Below, one piece after another: positions 10,800 through 21,512 of a stretch of DNA of 64,000 nt (positions are counted from its first letter, which is position 1; each line of letters starts with the position of its first letter). The stretch spans positions 41,996,501 through 42,060,500 of the forward strand of contig NC_088919.1 of the NCBI RefSeq assembly GCF_963576675.1, in the 5' to 3' direction. Origin of the DNA: Euphorbia lathyris (Eukaryota > Streptophyta > Magnoliopsida > Malpighiales > Euphorbiaceae). The position numbers and the translations under genes are program-made. A model generated the notes under the pieces. It worked only from the letters and a program-made list of their open reading frames with translations. It searched no databases and was not told the origin of the DNA.

Positions 10800-11006
10800 T
10801 TGTCATTAAAGAAAGGCGTTGACGTGTGCAGAGGGCGTGTGGAATAAAACCATTCCATGGATGACAAATGTTGGCTTCTTTGGCTGTATGCATTTCTCCG
10901 CCTTTGTTATATAACAAACTTGTAACTTCTCCAACGTAGAAGACACTTGTACTACAATGGTCGATGTTACAAGTAACACCCTTGTAACACCCACTATACT
11001 TACTCT
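10800..11006. mobile_element. 207-bp insertion with 13-bp direct repeats
   Basis: AAGGCCCTAAATT occurs at 10787-10799 and again at 11007-11019, framing 207 bp of less AT-rich sequence. The length of the repeat suits target-primed insertion (SINE or short LINE fragment). I see no A-tail and no clear terminal inverted repeats, so the class is open. Confidence 0.45.
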
Positions 11007-11019
11007 AAGGCCCTAAATT

Positions 11020-12540
11020 CTGAAATTAATCCTTTCTCACAATTGCTGAGATTATATCCATCATTTGCTCTCTTTTTTCTCATTAGATGTTATCATCATT
11101 AACTATATTTTGATGATAAACTTCATTTGTGTTGACTTCAGTTAACGTGTTTAAGTCAACACGGATGAAGCTGGTTAACAAAGGCTGATCATACTTAATA
11201 AAATCTTCTTATTCGTGCATGAAAATATGATCTGAATGCAATCAATAAACAAGATCAAGATCATGGGCAAACACTAAATGATTCAAGAAGGGGGAAGCAC
11301 AAAAATTCATAACAGCAGGAATAGAAAAGAAGAATGAGCTCTTCTATGTGAAGACATTCTTTTAACATTCCATTCAAACATAAATAGGAATACCTTTTGT
11401 GAGAAACTAACTCCAAATGAAATTTCAACTCAATCACAATTCTGAAAATCTATCTGAATTCTAGAAATCTATCTTATTGTCTGTTAGTATAGCATAAGAA
11501 TGGGTTTAGTCAGGTTCTTTTATTAGTAGTTAAATTCTATTATTAATTTGGTTATACTTCTTGTATTGTTAGTAGCAATTAAGGGTTGTTATCCTATTTA
11601 TCTATGAGAAATATTAGTACCTTCTTCCCTCTTGTGTTCTTCCTCTCTACTTTTCTTTTCCTTCTTAATCTATGTCAAAGTTCCTGGATATTAATTCAAA
11701 ATCTGTAGTTCTAACATTGTCGTCCTCTTTTACAATCAAAACAAGAAAAATGACAGGCTAGTTCATTTTTCTGTCTAGGCGAAGTAAGAACGGGTTTGTA
11801 CAGGGGTGTTTGTACACCAAAATCTAACTAGAATTTCATTTGTATTAATCTGAGAAGTCATAGAGCTAGGGAGTTCATTGGAATTATTCATCCTACCTGC
11901 AGAAAAAGCCCTTTACCAGTGTTTTTTCAGACTCAAGACCTCTCATGATTTGATCTAGATCCTATATTTTGGTAGCAACAAAAAGGGAAGAGGGATCCTT
12001 CTACGTATGAAAATCAGAAAATTCACAGCATAAAACCAAAAAATAAGGAAAACAAAAAACAAACAAAAAAAAAAAAAATCAATTCAAAATCAGAAAATGT
12101 ATGTTCAAATTTCTTAAAGCCTAACAGCAGTAAGGAATATAACAAACAAAAGAAATATGGCACAATAAATGAAACGTGAAAAGTTTCCAAAATACAGCTC
12201 ATGGAAACCAGCTATCATCAAGTATTTTTAAAATGTAAACATCTCTTGATTAAAGAGCAAACAACAGCTTTAAAAAGCAAAATCAAACAGCTCTGAAAAG
12301 TAAAAACAAACTGGCTCATAATTATAATGGAACTCAGTGACATTAGATAATTGAGTATTTCATTTTAAGTACTTTTTGTGGACTATCATATCAAACAATT
12401 AGCATTAAAGATTTAAAAACTTTTGTTAGCTCCAGCTTATTCCTTGTCAACACTAGACTAATTTAACATCTTGCTCGAGCTTCACATAATTTAATTTCAA
12501 AAAAACAAGTAAATTTTGGTTCATATCATGGCTGTTTTAG
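11020..12540. other. AT-rich intergenic stretch, no gene recognised
   Basis: No convincing open frame, tRNA or terminal repeat. The segment at 11105-11180 (TTTTGATGATAAACTTCATTT) matches, in reverse complement, the repeated sequence at 42330-42360 and 42530-42560, so it is probably a dispersed repeat piece. Confidence 0.35.
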
Positions 12541-12615
12541 TATTAGAATTAGTATGAAAAGTAACAAAGACACATCTAATTCATGTATATATGTATCTAA
12601 AATAAGTAAAACAAA

Positions 12616-12700
12616 ACCTCAGAAAGACAGTCTAAAATTGACATCAAAATTAATTCAGCTGGTAATTCCAACTGAACAAAAGAAACCATCATTGGCTTCA
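12616..12700 (-). ncRNA. degraded C/D snoRNA copy (locus B, RNA 4)
   Basis: Counterpart of the RNA at 257-344. Box D CTGA is kept (12619-12622), but box C has become ATGATGG. The terminal stem is weakened, and the D' guide has substitutions next to the CTGA. The 18S-antisense core GGAATTACC remains. It is likely non-functional or weak. Confidence 0.5.
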
Positions 12701-12723
12701 TTCATTTCACCCCAAAATATGAT

Positions 12724-12870
12724 AAATGTAATCGCTTTAATCGGCTGTGGATCGACTAGAATCACTTCCACAGATTCCTATCAGGAAGCGAAACATCAAA
12801 TTTATATCAGACCAATCGTAGCATCAATGGTCACTACAACAGGGCTACTGGCAACGTCGCATCGGCCCTT
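12724..12870 (-). ncRNA. H/ACA box snoRNA copy (locus B)
   Basis: Aligns with the H/ACA RNAs of loci A and C. The ACA box (complement TGT at 12727-12729), lower stem CGCTT/AAGCG and the 5' lower stem GGGCCGATG are present. Several substitutions fall in the upper hairpins, including loss of pairs in the CCACAGA arm, so folding is poorer than in locus C. Confidence 0.5.
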
Positions 12871-13093
12871 TAATTCAATACAAATTAAACAACTACAAAG
12901 AAAAACCCTCAAGAGACCTGTTTAAAATCACCCACACAGCTCCACACCTAATCCTACGCCTCCCCTGTCAAATCACCTAATCCAATCTGCCAAATCACCT
13001 AATCCAATCTGAAAACGGAACAAATCCAAATCAGATTAGATATAGGGTAACTGGAGGATTGGAAATGCAGAAAAGAATAGCAGCTGTGTATTA

Positions 13094-13225
13094 AAGTGTC
13101 ATACGGCACTTCCTATCTTATGGGATTTCTTCCTCATTGGGATACAATTTAGAAAAACAGAATTTTTGTGGTGTTTCCAGGATTAGATGACATGAATAAG
13201 AAAAGCCAAAAATCATGATAAACCA
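13094..13225 (-). ncRNA. degraded H/ACA-like RNA copy (locus B)
   Basis: Homologous to 700-842 and 41400-41545, but the GGCGTTT/AAACGCC stem has become GGCTTTT/AAACACC with two broken pairs, and the GATGACATG segment of the second stem is deleted. This supports locus B being a decaying duplicate. Confidence 0.35.
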
Positions 13226-13239
13226 CATTTAAAGCTATA

Positions 13240-13297
13240 GCACCCGAGCCAATATGCCAAGAGGAATTATTTATCCCCCAGAATTGGTAGTGGGCGC
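13240..13297 (-). ncRNA. conserved 58-nt hairpin (locus B)
   Basis: GCGCCC/GGGTGC stem as in 855-912 and 41335-41392, with changes confined mainly to the inner helix. Its retention in all three loci argues for a structural role. Past it, 13300-13636 is unrelated to loci A and C and shows no feature I recognise. Confidence 0.35.
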
Positions 13298-13636
13298 AAC
13301 CTATCTTTTAAATAATCAGATTTCTATTGAATTTGGCTGTGATTGAAAAATAAAAATTTGAATGATTTGATGCTTGTTGCATTCTCTTTCAATCAACACA
13401 TCCTAATTTGGTCTCTCCGTATTGTATCAGAAGATAAACTATTTAGGAGCAAATTTGCAGCTTAAATCATCCAATTGTATCAATCAGAAGATAAAGTTCT
13501 GGTATCAGCCCCAAATTCCCAAATACTAAACGAAATGATATTAGGAGTGCAGCCAGAATCTACAGAAAGAAATGTAAAGTACATAGAAGTTTGTCGCAAA
13601 TGGAAGACAAGTAATAGCAAAGGTAGATGAACCTTG

Positions 13637-14020
13637 TCAAGAAGTAAGCGAGGAATTGGAAAGCCTAACGCACTCGCTTTGGCATCTACGCAGACAAACA
13701 TCATTCCAGTTGGGGACTTGATGTTGATTAACACAGACAGTTCTGGCACAGGCATCAGCACAAGCATCAAGCTCAGAAACACCGCAAACAGTGACACAAG
13801 TATCGATAGTTGGGTCTTTAGATAAGGCACCCACCTTCTTTAACATTCTCTTGGAAGTGCATACCCTCTCGCAAACAAATATCTCATCCGAGCTTTTCTC
13901 CCTTCCTCTTGCGCTCTTTAGCCTCTGCTCTTCGCCTCTCTTCTTCTTCATCCTCAATGCTTGCCCTGCAATTACTGCTGGTATTGCCGCACCCAACAGA
14001 GACCACCAAGGGTCCACCAT
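13637..14020 (-). CDS. small Cys-rich plant protein, conserved type, inside snoRNA locus B
   Basis: 127 codons from the second ATG (MVDPWWSLLG), chosen because an N-terminal hydrophobic segment begins there; an ATG 7 codons upstream is in frame. A likely membrane anchor or signal spans residues 3-22. A basic KKKRGEEQRLK stretch follows, then a Cys-rich half with CxxxC-like pairs (VCERVC, CVTVC, CADACARTVC, CLRRCQSEC). I recall proteins of this type as uncharacterised in many plants, single-exon and of this length, but give no name. Codon use is clean and the frame is open, unlike the decayed elements around it. It sits downstream of snoRNA RNA 1 and upstream of the other snoRNAs on the same strand, so it may share their transcript. 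Confidence 0.7.
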   Translation of the reverse strand: MVDPWWSLLGAAIPAVIAGQALRMKKKRGEEQRLKSARGREKSSDEIFVCERVCTSKRMLKKVGALSKDPTIDTCVTVCGVSELDACADACARTVCVNQHQVPNWNDVCLRRCQSECVRLSNSSLTS

Positions 14021-14087
14021 CGCACAACCACAGAGGAACAAGGGATTTGGGGCGGCTAGAGGGAAAGGATAAACAAATTATAAGTTT

Positions 14088-14142
14088 AGGGTTCACACTG
14101 AAATCAGCTAAGATAATAACATTATCATCATAAGATTGGACA
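14088..14142 (-). ncRNA. partial C/D snoRNA copy (locus B, RNA 2 remnant)
   Basis: On the minus strand box C ATGATGA and the next 30 nt (TTATCTTAGCTGATTTCAGTG) match the RNA at 1155-1242. The second half with the box D and closing stem is missing and is replaced by sequence leading to the protein gene. Not expected to be stable. Confidence 0.45.
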
Positions 14143-14198
14143 AGAAAAAGAAGGAAAGAGGAATACAAAGAGAAGAAGTGTGCTCAATCTTCAATTTC

Positions 14199-14277
14199 TG
14201 AGATCAGAAACTCTAGTCCACGAATAATTGCTTCATCAACGCACGCTTTCTTCCTCTGCATCTATCATCATAAGAAA
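14199..14277 (-). ncRNA. C/D box snoRNA (locus B, RNA 1)
   Basis: Box C ATGATGA (14265-14271), internal TGATGA and box D CTGA (14204-14207) are kept, as is the guide CGTGGACTAGAG before box D. It is the only snoRNA of locus B that looks fully intact, and it lies 179 nt upstream of the start codon of the Cys-rich protein gene. Confidence 0.65.
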
Positions 14278-14394
14278 GCAGATTAAGAAGAAACCCTAAC
14301 AGGGAAATCGTTGATTCGAAATGGAAGAGAAGGGAAAGTGGAGGCAGAGTACAAAGGAGAAGGGAAATACCTAGTGATACTTAGCCTGCCCAAG

Positions 14395-14556
14395 TCCATT
14401 CTATACAGGTGTAATTTGGATTTATTTGAATTCGGGTGGCCATTAGTTGGAAGGGTTTGGGCTGGTTTCTGTCAAATAAAAGCTAAGTTCGACCCCTTTT
14501 GAACCCAAATCGACCCCAATTTGTATTATATTAGGGTTGTATTTAGGGTTAGTTAC
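14395..14556 (-). promoter_or_regulatory. snoRNA locus B promoter region
   Basis: Minus-strand telo-box words AACCCTAA appear twice (complement AGGGTT at 14533-14538 and 14546-14551). Site-II-like AGCCCA and TGGGCA words lie near 14460 and 14390. This matches promoters of translation-related plant genes and could drive both the snoRNA and the protein gene. No strong TATA was seen. Confidence 0.45.
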
Positions 14557-14664
14557 AAGGAAATTGATTTAAATAATTACATGTGTCCCGTACTAATCAA
14601 ATTAATTTTACTTATTTTAAATAAATTCAAACATGTTAAAATATTATCAAGGAAACACCACCTC

Positions 14665-15216
14665 TAGGGATGTAAATGCGACGGAGATTACCCGTCTCCG
14701 ATGGGCCCCATCCCATCGGGGACGGGTAATCCCCGTCCCGTTTTATTATGGGACGGGGATAGGGACTAATATGTGTCCACGTTAGCGGGAACGGGGCGGA
14801 AATGGGAAAGGGTATCCCCGTACCCGTCTCGTATTGTGCCTTACGGAGATTACTGACGGATTACCCGTTTAATCCCTGATAACATATTATTAATCATAGA
14901 AAATAAAAAATACGCATGGCAAAACTTGAACCTATAATTAATCTTATCCAAATGTTTTACCTCTTTTTCACTCTATATTTATTTATTCATCATATTCTCT
15001 TTTTTTCTTTCTTTTTTTCTCTATTCTTTTCATTTATTTCTTTTTTTTTCATATATTCTTTTAAACTTTAAATGGGTAAATGGGAATACCCGCAGGGCAG
15101 GGACGTGGATGAATTTTGTCCTCGTTTGTTTCGCGGGACGGGTATGGGAATTCCCCGTTTAGTCGGGGAACGGGGATGGGAACTCCAATCCTCGCCCCGC
15201 CCCATTTACATCCCTA
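14665..15216. mobile_element. GC-rich hAT MITE
   Basis: Ends TAGGGATGTAAATG and CATTTACATCCCTA, with 8-bp target duplications ACCACCTC (14657-14664) and ACCACATC (15217-15224), one mismatch. The subterminal arms repeat GGGACGGGGAT-type words. The right terminus of the larger hAT element at 19144-33790 reads the same way (TAGGGATGTAAACGGGGCGGGG on its complement), so this is probably a deletion derivative mobilised by that family. Confidence 0.8.
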
Positions 15217-15772
15217 ACCACATCTTTTAATAATAAGGTGATTTATGGTTTATTGTTGGTTAATTGAGGAAGAAGGAGGTTTGTCTTCCTTCTTTCTCAT
15301 CCACCGTTTCTATTCTTTTAGCTTTTTTTTCTCGTTGAATTTCATATATCTTGTTGTATCTCTTAATCTGTTTGATCTGTATTTGTTGTTCATCATCTTT
15401 TCACTTGTAACTTTTTCTGGTTTAGCAAAAGCGAAAATGGTAGATCTTATCCGTAGAACACTCGAGTTATGGGATTGCAAAAGAAATGATTCAGATCCAA
15501 AAATTCCGAATGGTTTAAATGAAGAAGTCAGGACTATAGTTGCTTCTCTACGAATTTGGAGCGACGAGCAGTATATGCTCAATTTGTTGTTTGTTTTAGC
15601 AGTACCTTTAACGTCATTAGAGGTTCAAACCATCTACGAAAGAGAATAGTCACTGATGCCGGTGAAAAGTACCCTTACGAGCAAAAAAAACTACGCAATT
15701 TGAAAAAAAAAATAATTTATTTGTTTTTTTTTAATACTTCAATTAGAAGATTTTAATATAGTGATAAACTAA
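15217..15772 (+). other. unassigned stretch with a short open frame
   Basis: An open frame at 15245-15649 (134 codons) has a hydrophobic first half and a hydrophilic second half (DLIRRTLELWDCKRNDSDPK). I do not recognise it. It has no intron signals I trust and no partner domain, so it may be chance or a gene fragment. Confidence 0.2.
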
Positions 15773-15819
15773 GGTCTTGTTTGATAACTCACTTAATGAC
15801 TTAAATTAAAATGTTAAAC

Positions 15820-17673
15820 GTCTTGGTCACCACTATCAATACCGGCTCCGGAGGTGTGTTTCGGGATTCTGTTGGACACTCAGTGGATTTTTTTTGCTTT
15901 TCCTTCTACTTGCTCCGTGGTGCATATTGCGGAACTCTCTAGTGCGCTCTATGCAATTCGCATGACATACAATAAGGGATGGCATCGTATTTGGCTTGTA
16001 AGTGATTCAACATATGTGGTATTTCTCCTTCGGCATGCTGACTTATTGGCCCATGGGAGCAACATCAAGAGTTTCTGGATGTCGCGTCTTGCTTCGTGAA
16101 ATGCATTTCGTTGTGTCACACGCGTTTCGGGAACGTAATCAGGTTGCAGATGTGCTAGCCAACTTTGGCATGACCAGTTCAGAGTCTCGCTGGTGGGACT
16201 CACATCCTCAGTTTTGTTCTAGTTTTATTTGAGACAATTGTAACGACCGAGACTTGTATCACTTTGCTTAGATTTACCTATTCACTTTTTGACATTGATT
16301 GTATTTTTTCTTCTTTTTATTGATTTGGGTTCGGGGGTGGTGGTCTGGGGGTGCCAACATAGTTGGGATTATTGGTCCCTAATGAGATAGTATTAGTTCC
16401 AAATTGGGGGGGGGGGGGGGGCTGAATGGAACTATTGGGTAATTTTATCGTTTTAATAAATTCTCACTTAGTCAGCACAAGATTCGTAGAATGCACAATA
16501 ATTGGAATCAGAGGCTGGCTTAAGGTGGACAAAGGAAACTGTTTACCCTTGCAGTTCTGATCTCAATTATTGCCTTCTGAACTTGATGTTAAATTTATGA
16601 GATGACAGTATACAATGCACTACTTAAATAAATAAATGATGAGACATAAGTAGTTACACAGTTTTATGCAAGATCAATTATAGCATGTAAATAATCAGAA
16701 GCAGTAAGTCAGAGATTAGAAAATAGTTACTCAGCGGACTTATCCTAGTTCAGCCTCCAGCCTATGTCCAATCCCCAGAATACCTTCTTCTGGGCTTTAA
16801 TCCACTACAACACTCTTTCGGAGGTAGAGCACAAACCTTATACAAATAGATATAACATCTGTAAAGTACCTTCCTCTACAATCACTCAACTATCTATACT
16901 TCTATTGCTTGCCTATTACCGAAGCAAACAACAGAGCTTCTAATGAAAAATATTATGAATAATGATTTTTCTTTTGCAATAAATACAATGAAGATCTAAA
17001 CAACATCCTTGGACGAATAAAAATAAGAACAATGCTTGAATAGTTGAATATTGTGAATTGCTCTTGAGGATTAATTTTGCTTAAGAGCTTTTGGATTTCG
17101 TCGACTTCAAGTGGAGCTTGTGAGCTTCTATTTATAGGTAGAGGAATCAAGAGATCTGTTTGAAATTTAAGTTACCGTTCTGATAGAATGGAGGTTGTCT
17201 TGTCCGCTCCTGACACCTTTTTGTCTGGTAGGTGGAAAGGTCTACCACGCGTCCACAACTTCAGTCTTGGCCCGTGTAATTCTGCCACCTTTTCTGTCTG
17301 TGGTTATGGCAGAGGTACGTTAGCCTGACGTGCCCATTGTATTACTTATGCTTTTAGATCAAGCCTTAGGAATAAGTGTACCAACTGTTTATCTCCTATG
17401 TCTTGCGGACTCCGGATGTGGATATGGTCTTCCGGATCAATAATGAAACTCTATTTATCTCAACCCTTTCTGTTTTACTTTGCTACAACTTAGTTCAATA
17501 CACTCAACACACAAGATTAGTAAATAAACCAATTTGAGCTTTAATTTGTTTATTTGGGATTCTAATTAACTTATTTTTGTCATATTAAAAAACTCTATGA
17601 AAAATTGTGTTTCAACAAGGATGTCCCAAGCTTCATTTCTTCGTCCTCTACCTCTTAATAAAAAAAAAATCAT
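15820..17673 (+). mobile_element. 5'-truncated L1 LINE fragment
   Basis: A 9-bp target duplication ATGTTAAAC flanks it (15811-15819 and 17674-17682), and the 3' end is an A-tract (17660-17669). The plus strand of 15850-16230 encodes an RNase H-like LINE C-terminus in broken frames (SDSTYVV, then FRERNQVADVLANFG, WWDSHPQF). A solo LTR (16370-17617) splits its 3' untranslated part. Confidence 0.75.
16370..17617. mobile_element. solo LTR of a Sirevirus-like copia
   Basis: The 1248-bp block begins TATTGGTCCC (from TGTTGG) and ends TGTTTCAACA. It shows the same run of landmarks as the LTRs at 22194 and 31184: a G-tract after TTCCAA, the CTCAGC-GACTTATCC segment, TACCTTCCTCTA and a TATTTATAG box. 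A 5-bp target duplication GGGAT/AGGAT (16365-16369, 17618-17622) supports solo-LTR formation by recombination. It differs strongly from those LTRs, so it is an older relative. Confidence 0.75.
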
Positions 17674-17913
17674 ATGTTAAACACTTATTTAATTTAAGTG
17701 CATTTCATAACTATTATTTTTTCATCACTTAAATTAATAAATTAAGTTAAAAAGCACTTAGTTTAATAATTCAAAATATTTAACTTAACATTTTAAGTTA
17801 AACATTATCAGCTAATATTTTTTATAACAATTATATCATTTAATATTTTCAGCATTTATAATATTCGGTACTTAAAATTCAGTATTTATTTTTTCAGCAC
17901 TTAATTTTTAATT

Positions 17914-18585
17914 GGCTTAATGCTTCTCCAGCCCCCTTAACTTGTCCAAATTGGTTATTTTACCCCTCCAACTCATCGAATGTCCTATTTACCCCCTTAA
18001 CTCCATAAAAATAGTATTTCTCACCCCCTTAACTTGTCGAAATTTATCATTTTACCCATTCTCAACTCATCGAATATCCTATTTACCTCCTTAACTCCAT
18101 AAAAGTGGTATTTCTCACCACTTATGATCTTATTTACCCTATTAACTCTATAAAAATGCTATTTCTTATCCCTTTATAGTAGTAAAAAAAGTTGAAAAGA
18201 GAAAGAACGAATAAAAAATACAAATAACAAGAACATTAATATAAACAAGTTAAATACATTATATATAAGGATAATGTACCAAAATATGCCTATGATTTAT
18301 CAATATTAGGTTCCACTTATAAAATAGCTTAAATATAGGTTTAACGTTTAAAAAAAGTTATCAATTTAGGCTTCGATAACGGATTGTAAGGGGTGAAAAA
18401 TACCACTTTTATGGAGTTAAGGAGGTAAATAGAACATTCTATAAGTTGGGGGGATAAATGGACAAGTTGAGGGGGTGAGAAATACCACTTTTATGGAGTT
18501 AATGAGGTAAATAGGACATTCGATGAGTTGAGGGGGTAAAATGACCAATTTGGACAAGTTGAGGGGGTTGGGGAAGCATTAGGCC
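17914..18585. mobile_element. MULE-like MITE
   Basis: Long inverted arms: GGCTTAATGCTTCTCCAGCC pairs with the right end GGGGAAGCATTAGGCC. The arms contain repeated CCCCCTTAACT words. 9-bp flanks TTTTTAATT (17905-17913) and ATTTTAATT (18586-18594) differ at one base. No coding sequence. Confidence 0.7.
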
Positions 18586-18609
18586 ATTTTAATTTTATCA
18601 AACAACACC

Positions 18610-19135
18610 GAAGAGACGTGAACATTAATTGTAGATGATTTTTTTTTTATGTAATTTTCTTAAAGGGGCCATCATTTTTTCTTTTTGGCTGATTTTTTTA
18701 ATGTATTTAGCATTTTTTATTCAGTACATTAGGATATTTTTTTTTTTTTTTTTGCACAAGCATTAGGATAAATTTTAATCATTATCATTTTTAGAGTTTA
18801 ATTAGTGTATATCATTTTTTTAAAATTGTATTTACATGTTTTTAAAATATCATTATCATTTTTAGAGTTTAATTACAACAAACATTGTCATTAATAATTT
18901 TGTTATATATTAGTAAATTATTCCGTTTTAATTTTTGGTAAAATAAAAACGCATTTGTCAATAAATTATAAATAATTCCTCAAGTTAACAATAAAAATCC
19001 AATTTCCTTAACTCTCCTAACAAAATGAAATAAGATGATAAAAAAATAATTGTATATATTTTTTTATACAACGGAGAGCTTAACGAGCCACAAAAACAAA
19101 TAAAACAACACAAAAGATAAAATAGAGGAACACTA
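18610..19135. other. AT-rich spacer with poly(T) tracts
   Basis: T-tracts near 18638 and 18738. TCATTATCATTTTTAGAGTTTAATTA occurs twice (about 18779 and 18850). No gene is seen. Confidence 0.4.
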
Positions 19136-19356
19136 CTAATAGGTAAGGATACAATTGGGGCGGGGAATACCCGTACCCGTCGGGGCGGGGATTCCCCGTC
19201 CCATTTTTTTGTAGGGATGGGGACGAGGCCAATATGGTCCCGTAGTCGGGTATGGGGCCGGAAAACGGTATCCCCGCCCTGCGGGGATCCTCGTACCTGT
19301 ACCCGTAAATCCCCGACGGGTAATCTCCGTTAATATAGGAATTAAATCAAATTTTT

Positions 19357-19432
19357 TTACTTGGATGGAGACATGGAGAATCGAACCTCCAACCAAATGA
19401 AACACTATCAATCACTTTAACCATTTGGACTC
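19357..19432 (-). other. tRNA-like A/B box segment in hAT arm
   Basis: On the minus strand TGGTTAAAGTG (19413-19423) fits a Pol III A box and GGTTCGATTCTCC (19375-19387) a B box, 25 nt apart. A related but weaker segment occurs in the MITE at 14665-15216 (GGTTCAAGTTTTGCC near 14919-14933). No full cloverleaf is formed, so I call it SINE- or tRNA-derived rather than a tRNA gene. Confidence 0.45.
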
Positions 19433-19589
19433 ATTCTACTTCTTAACAATTTAGTAATTAAGTAACAAATATTAGAATTTTAAACCAAATAAAAAAAAGG
19501 AAATGAAAGGATAAAGATTAGATTTAGAGAGACACAAAGAAGTTTCTCATTTCTAGTAATACCCTAGATCGTATCTCTCCACTCCACCG

Positions 19590-19815
19590 CCGCCTCCACC
19601 TCCACCTCCACCTCTCAATCTCCATCTGAAATCGTTGGCCTCCACCTCTCGATCTTCGTCTGAAATCGTCGGCCTCCACCTCTCCGTTTGAAATCGTCGG
19701 CCTCCTCCACCTCTCTGTCTGAAATCGTCGGCCTCCACCTTTCGATCTCCGTCTAAAATCATCGACCTCCACCTCTCGATCTCCGTCTAAAATCATCGAC
19801 CTCCACCTCCCCCCC
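19590..19815. repeat. minisatellite, about 27-34-bp units
   Basis: At least six tandem copies of CCTCCACCTCTCGATCTCCG-TCTGAAATCGTCGG-like units with small length changes, ending in a C-tract. The open frame across it on the minus strand is repeat-encoded Gly/Arg/Asp and not credible as a gene. It lies in the 5' part of the hAT element. Confidence 0.8.
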
Positions 19816-20564
19816 CCCTCCACCTTTAGGTCAACATGCTCATTGCTTTCATTTCCTCGACAAGAGAAAAATAATACAAGTAAGTATCAGTACCAAGATT
19901 ACTCCATATACCTTTAGGTGATTGATTTAAATAGTGAAAACAGTCCCATGGAAGTGCAAGATGAATACCACATGCTTATGATCTTTGGAAAATTTAACTA
20001 TTAATGTTTGCATAATTTTATAATTTTTTTATAATTTTTTGAAATCTGATTACAACCTTAAGGAAACGTGCCTGAATCTTTTGGACTCTTAAAATTCTTT
20101 TGTAGTCTCCTAGTTTCAACCTCATAACTTAGTTTATCAGTGTAGGTTTTTCCTTGTAGATTCAATTGATAAGAATATAGTTTGAAGGTGGTTGGGTCTA
20201 TCTGTACACATCCTGATTCGCATTTGTGGTGATTTAAACTTAAATGAACATATATAGAATATTATTTATTAATAGTGTAATTAAAATGATGAATCAACTT
20301 CTCGATTCTGGTCTTGAGGGGAATAGATGAATCACCTAAAGTCCAATATGTTTTAATTGTTTCTAGTACATCCCTTTGAAGCATAATAGTTTATGGAACT
20401 TGAATATTTGGAATAACATTAAGATATTGCAAAATGGAATTCCACAATTGCAGTAATTTTGGACTGCAATAATTACATTATCTTTTTTTACTTTTCATAG
20501 AGTTTATTGTTATCTATGATTTCATTTGATATTAATCTATAACTCGTTTTTTGTAGGTGTTAAA

Positions 20565-21014
20565 ATGAAATCAGTTGATGACGTTAGTCAGCAGTTATTA
20601 GACAAGCTTTCCCATAATCAAGGTATTGATAAATCCATGGAGCAAAATGCACATTTGAGTGTGACACAAGCAACGACATCTTCAAAACCAATAGCATCTT
20701 CAAAACCAACAGAAACATCTGTGTCCATTTCAATTGATGCAATAAGGCCACAATTAAAGTTGGGATCCAAAAGAGCTCGTACATCAACTGTATGGAATGA
20801 TTTCGATACTGAACTCATTGATGGCAAAGTCAAAGCAGTATGTCATTATTGTAAGAAGAAACTTGGAGGATCAACAAATGACGGGACAAAGCATTTGCAT
20901 GAACATCTCAAAAGATGTCCGCGAAAAAAAGTCAAAAGATATCAAACAAGCAATTTTAAAAATTGGCACATAAAGTGGTGGCAAAACAGTGCTCAGGAGT
21001 GGAATTGTCTTTGA
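20565..21014 (+). pseudogene. hAT transposase N-terminus with BED zinc finger
   Basis: The ATG at 20565 follows a good splice acceptor (TTTTTTGTAG, ending 20556), suggesting a 5' UTR intron. After a Ser/Thr-rich leader, residues about 80-130 form a BED finger: WNDF, CHYCKKKLGG and HLHEHLKRC. BED fingers bind the transposon ends. The frame is lost after about residue 133. The protein resumes in broken frames at 21040-21335 (FMVTEYEPFK, MKLYEFEKSKMMKL, VVITTNLWSSNQTKGYM). Confidence 0.85.
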
Positions 21015-21512
21015 TCAAGAGGTTTCTAGAATTAAGTTGGCTAATAATTACCATGAATGAGCTACCATTCATGGTAACTGAATATGAGCCATTTAAGACT
21101 TTGTAAGTTCTCTTCAACCATGCTTCAAGATGTTATCTTGAACTACAGCTAAATCTGATGTCATGAAGTTGTATGAGTTTGAGAAATCCAAAATGATGAA
21201 GTTATTTGAGAGTAACACCAGTAGAGTTGTCATTACAACTAATTTGTGGAGTAGCAATCAAACGAAAGGTTACATGGTTGTTATAGCACATTATGTTGAT
21301 GATTCAGGGAGTTTACAGAGCCGAATTATCAGGTAAATTTATATTCTGAAACTTGATTATTGTTTAATATTTTTAGATTGTCGATATTAAGTTTGTTTAT
21401 TATTTACTTGATTATGTTTGCTTGTGTGATGACTCCTCATATTGTTGTTGTGTTATATGACGTGCTTACTGAAACCTTAATGGATTAGAATCTTGATAAC
21501 AAATTATCTACA

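Larger units (their letters stand above)
15773..18609. mobile_element. Harbinger-like MITE carrying two nested insertions
   Basis: The outer ends are GGTCTTGTTTGATAACTC and GTTTGTTTGATAAA-type complement (ATCAAACAACACC). Left flank TAA; right flank GAA, so the target duplication is imperfect. Inside, the repeated AATTAAGTGCTGAAAAA-type words match the left end of the transposase-bearing element at 61519. The MITE was first hit by an L1 fragment (15820-17673), and a MULE-like MITE (17914-18585) sits in its right arm. Confidence 0.6.

Noticed and set aside
12554..12925. 123-codon plus-strand open frame
   Set aside because: It runs antisense through the C/D and H/ACA snoRNA copies of locus B; codon use is not protein-like.
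19524..19823. Gly/Arg-rich open frame of 99 codons on the minus strand
   Set aside because: It is the translation of a minisatellite with about 30-bp units; repeat length changes keep frames open by chance.
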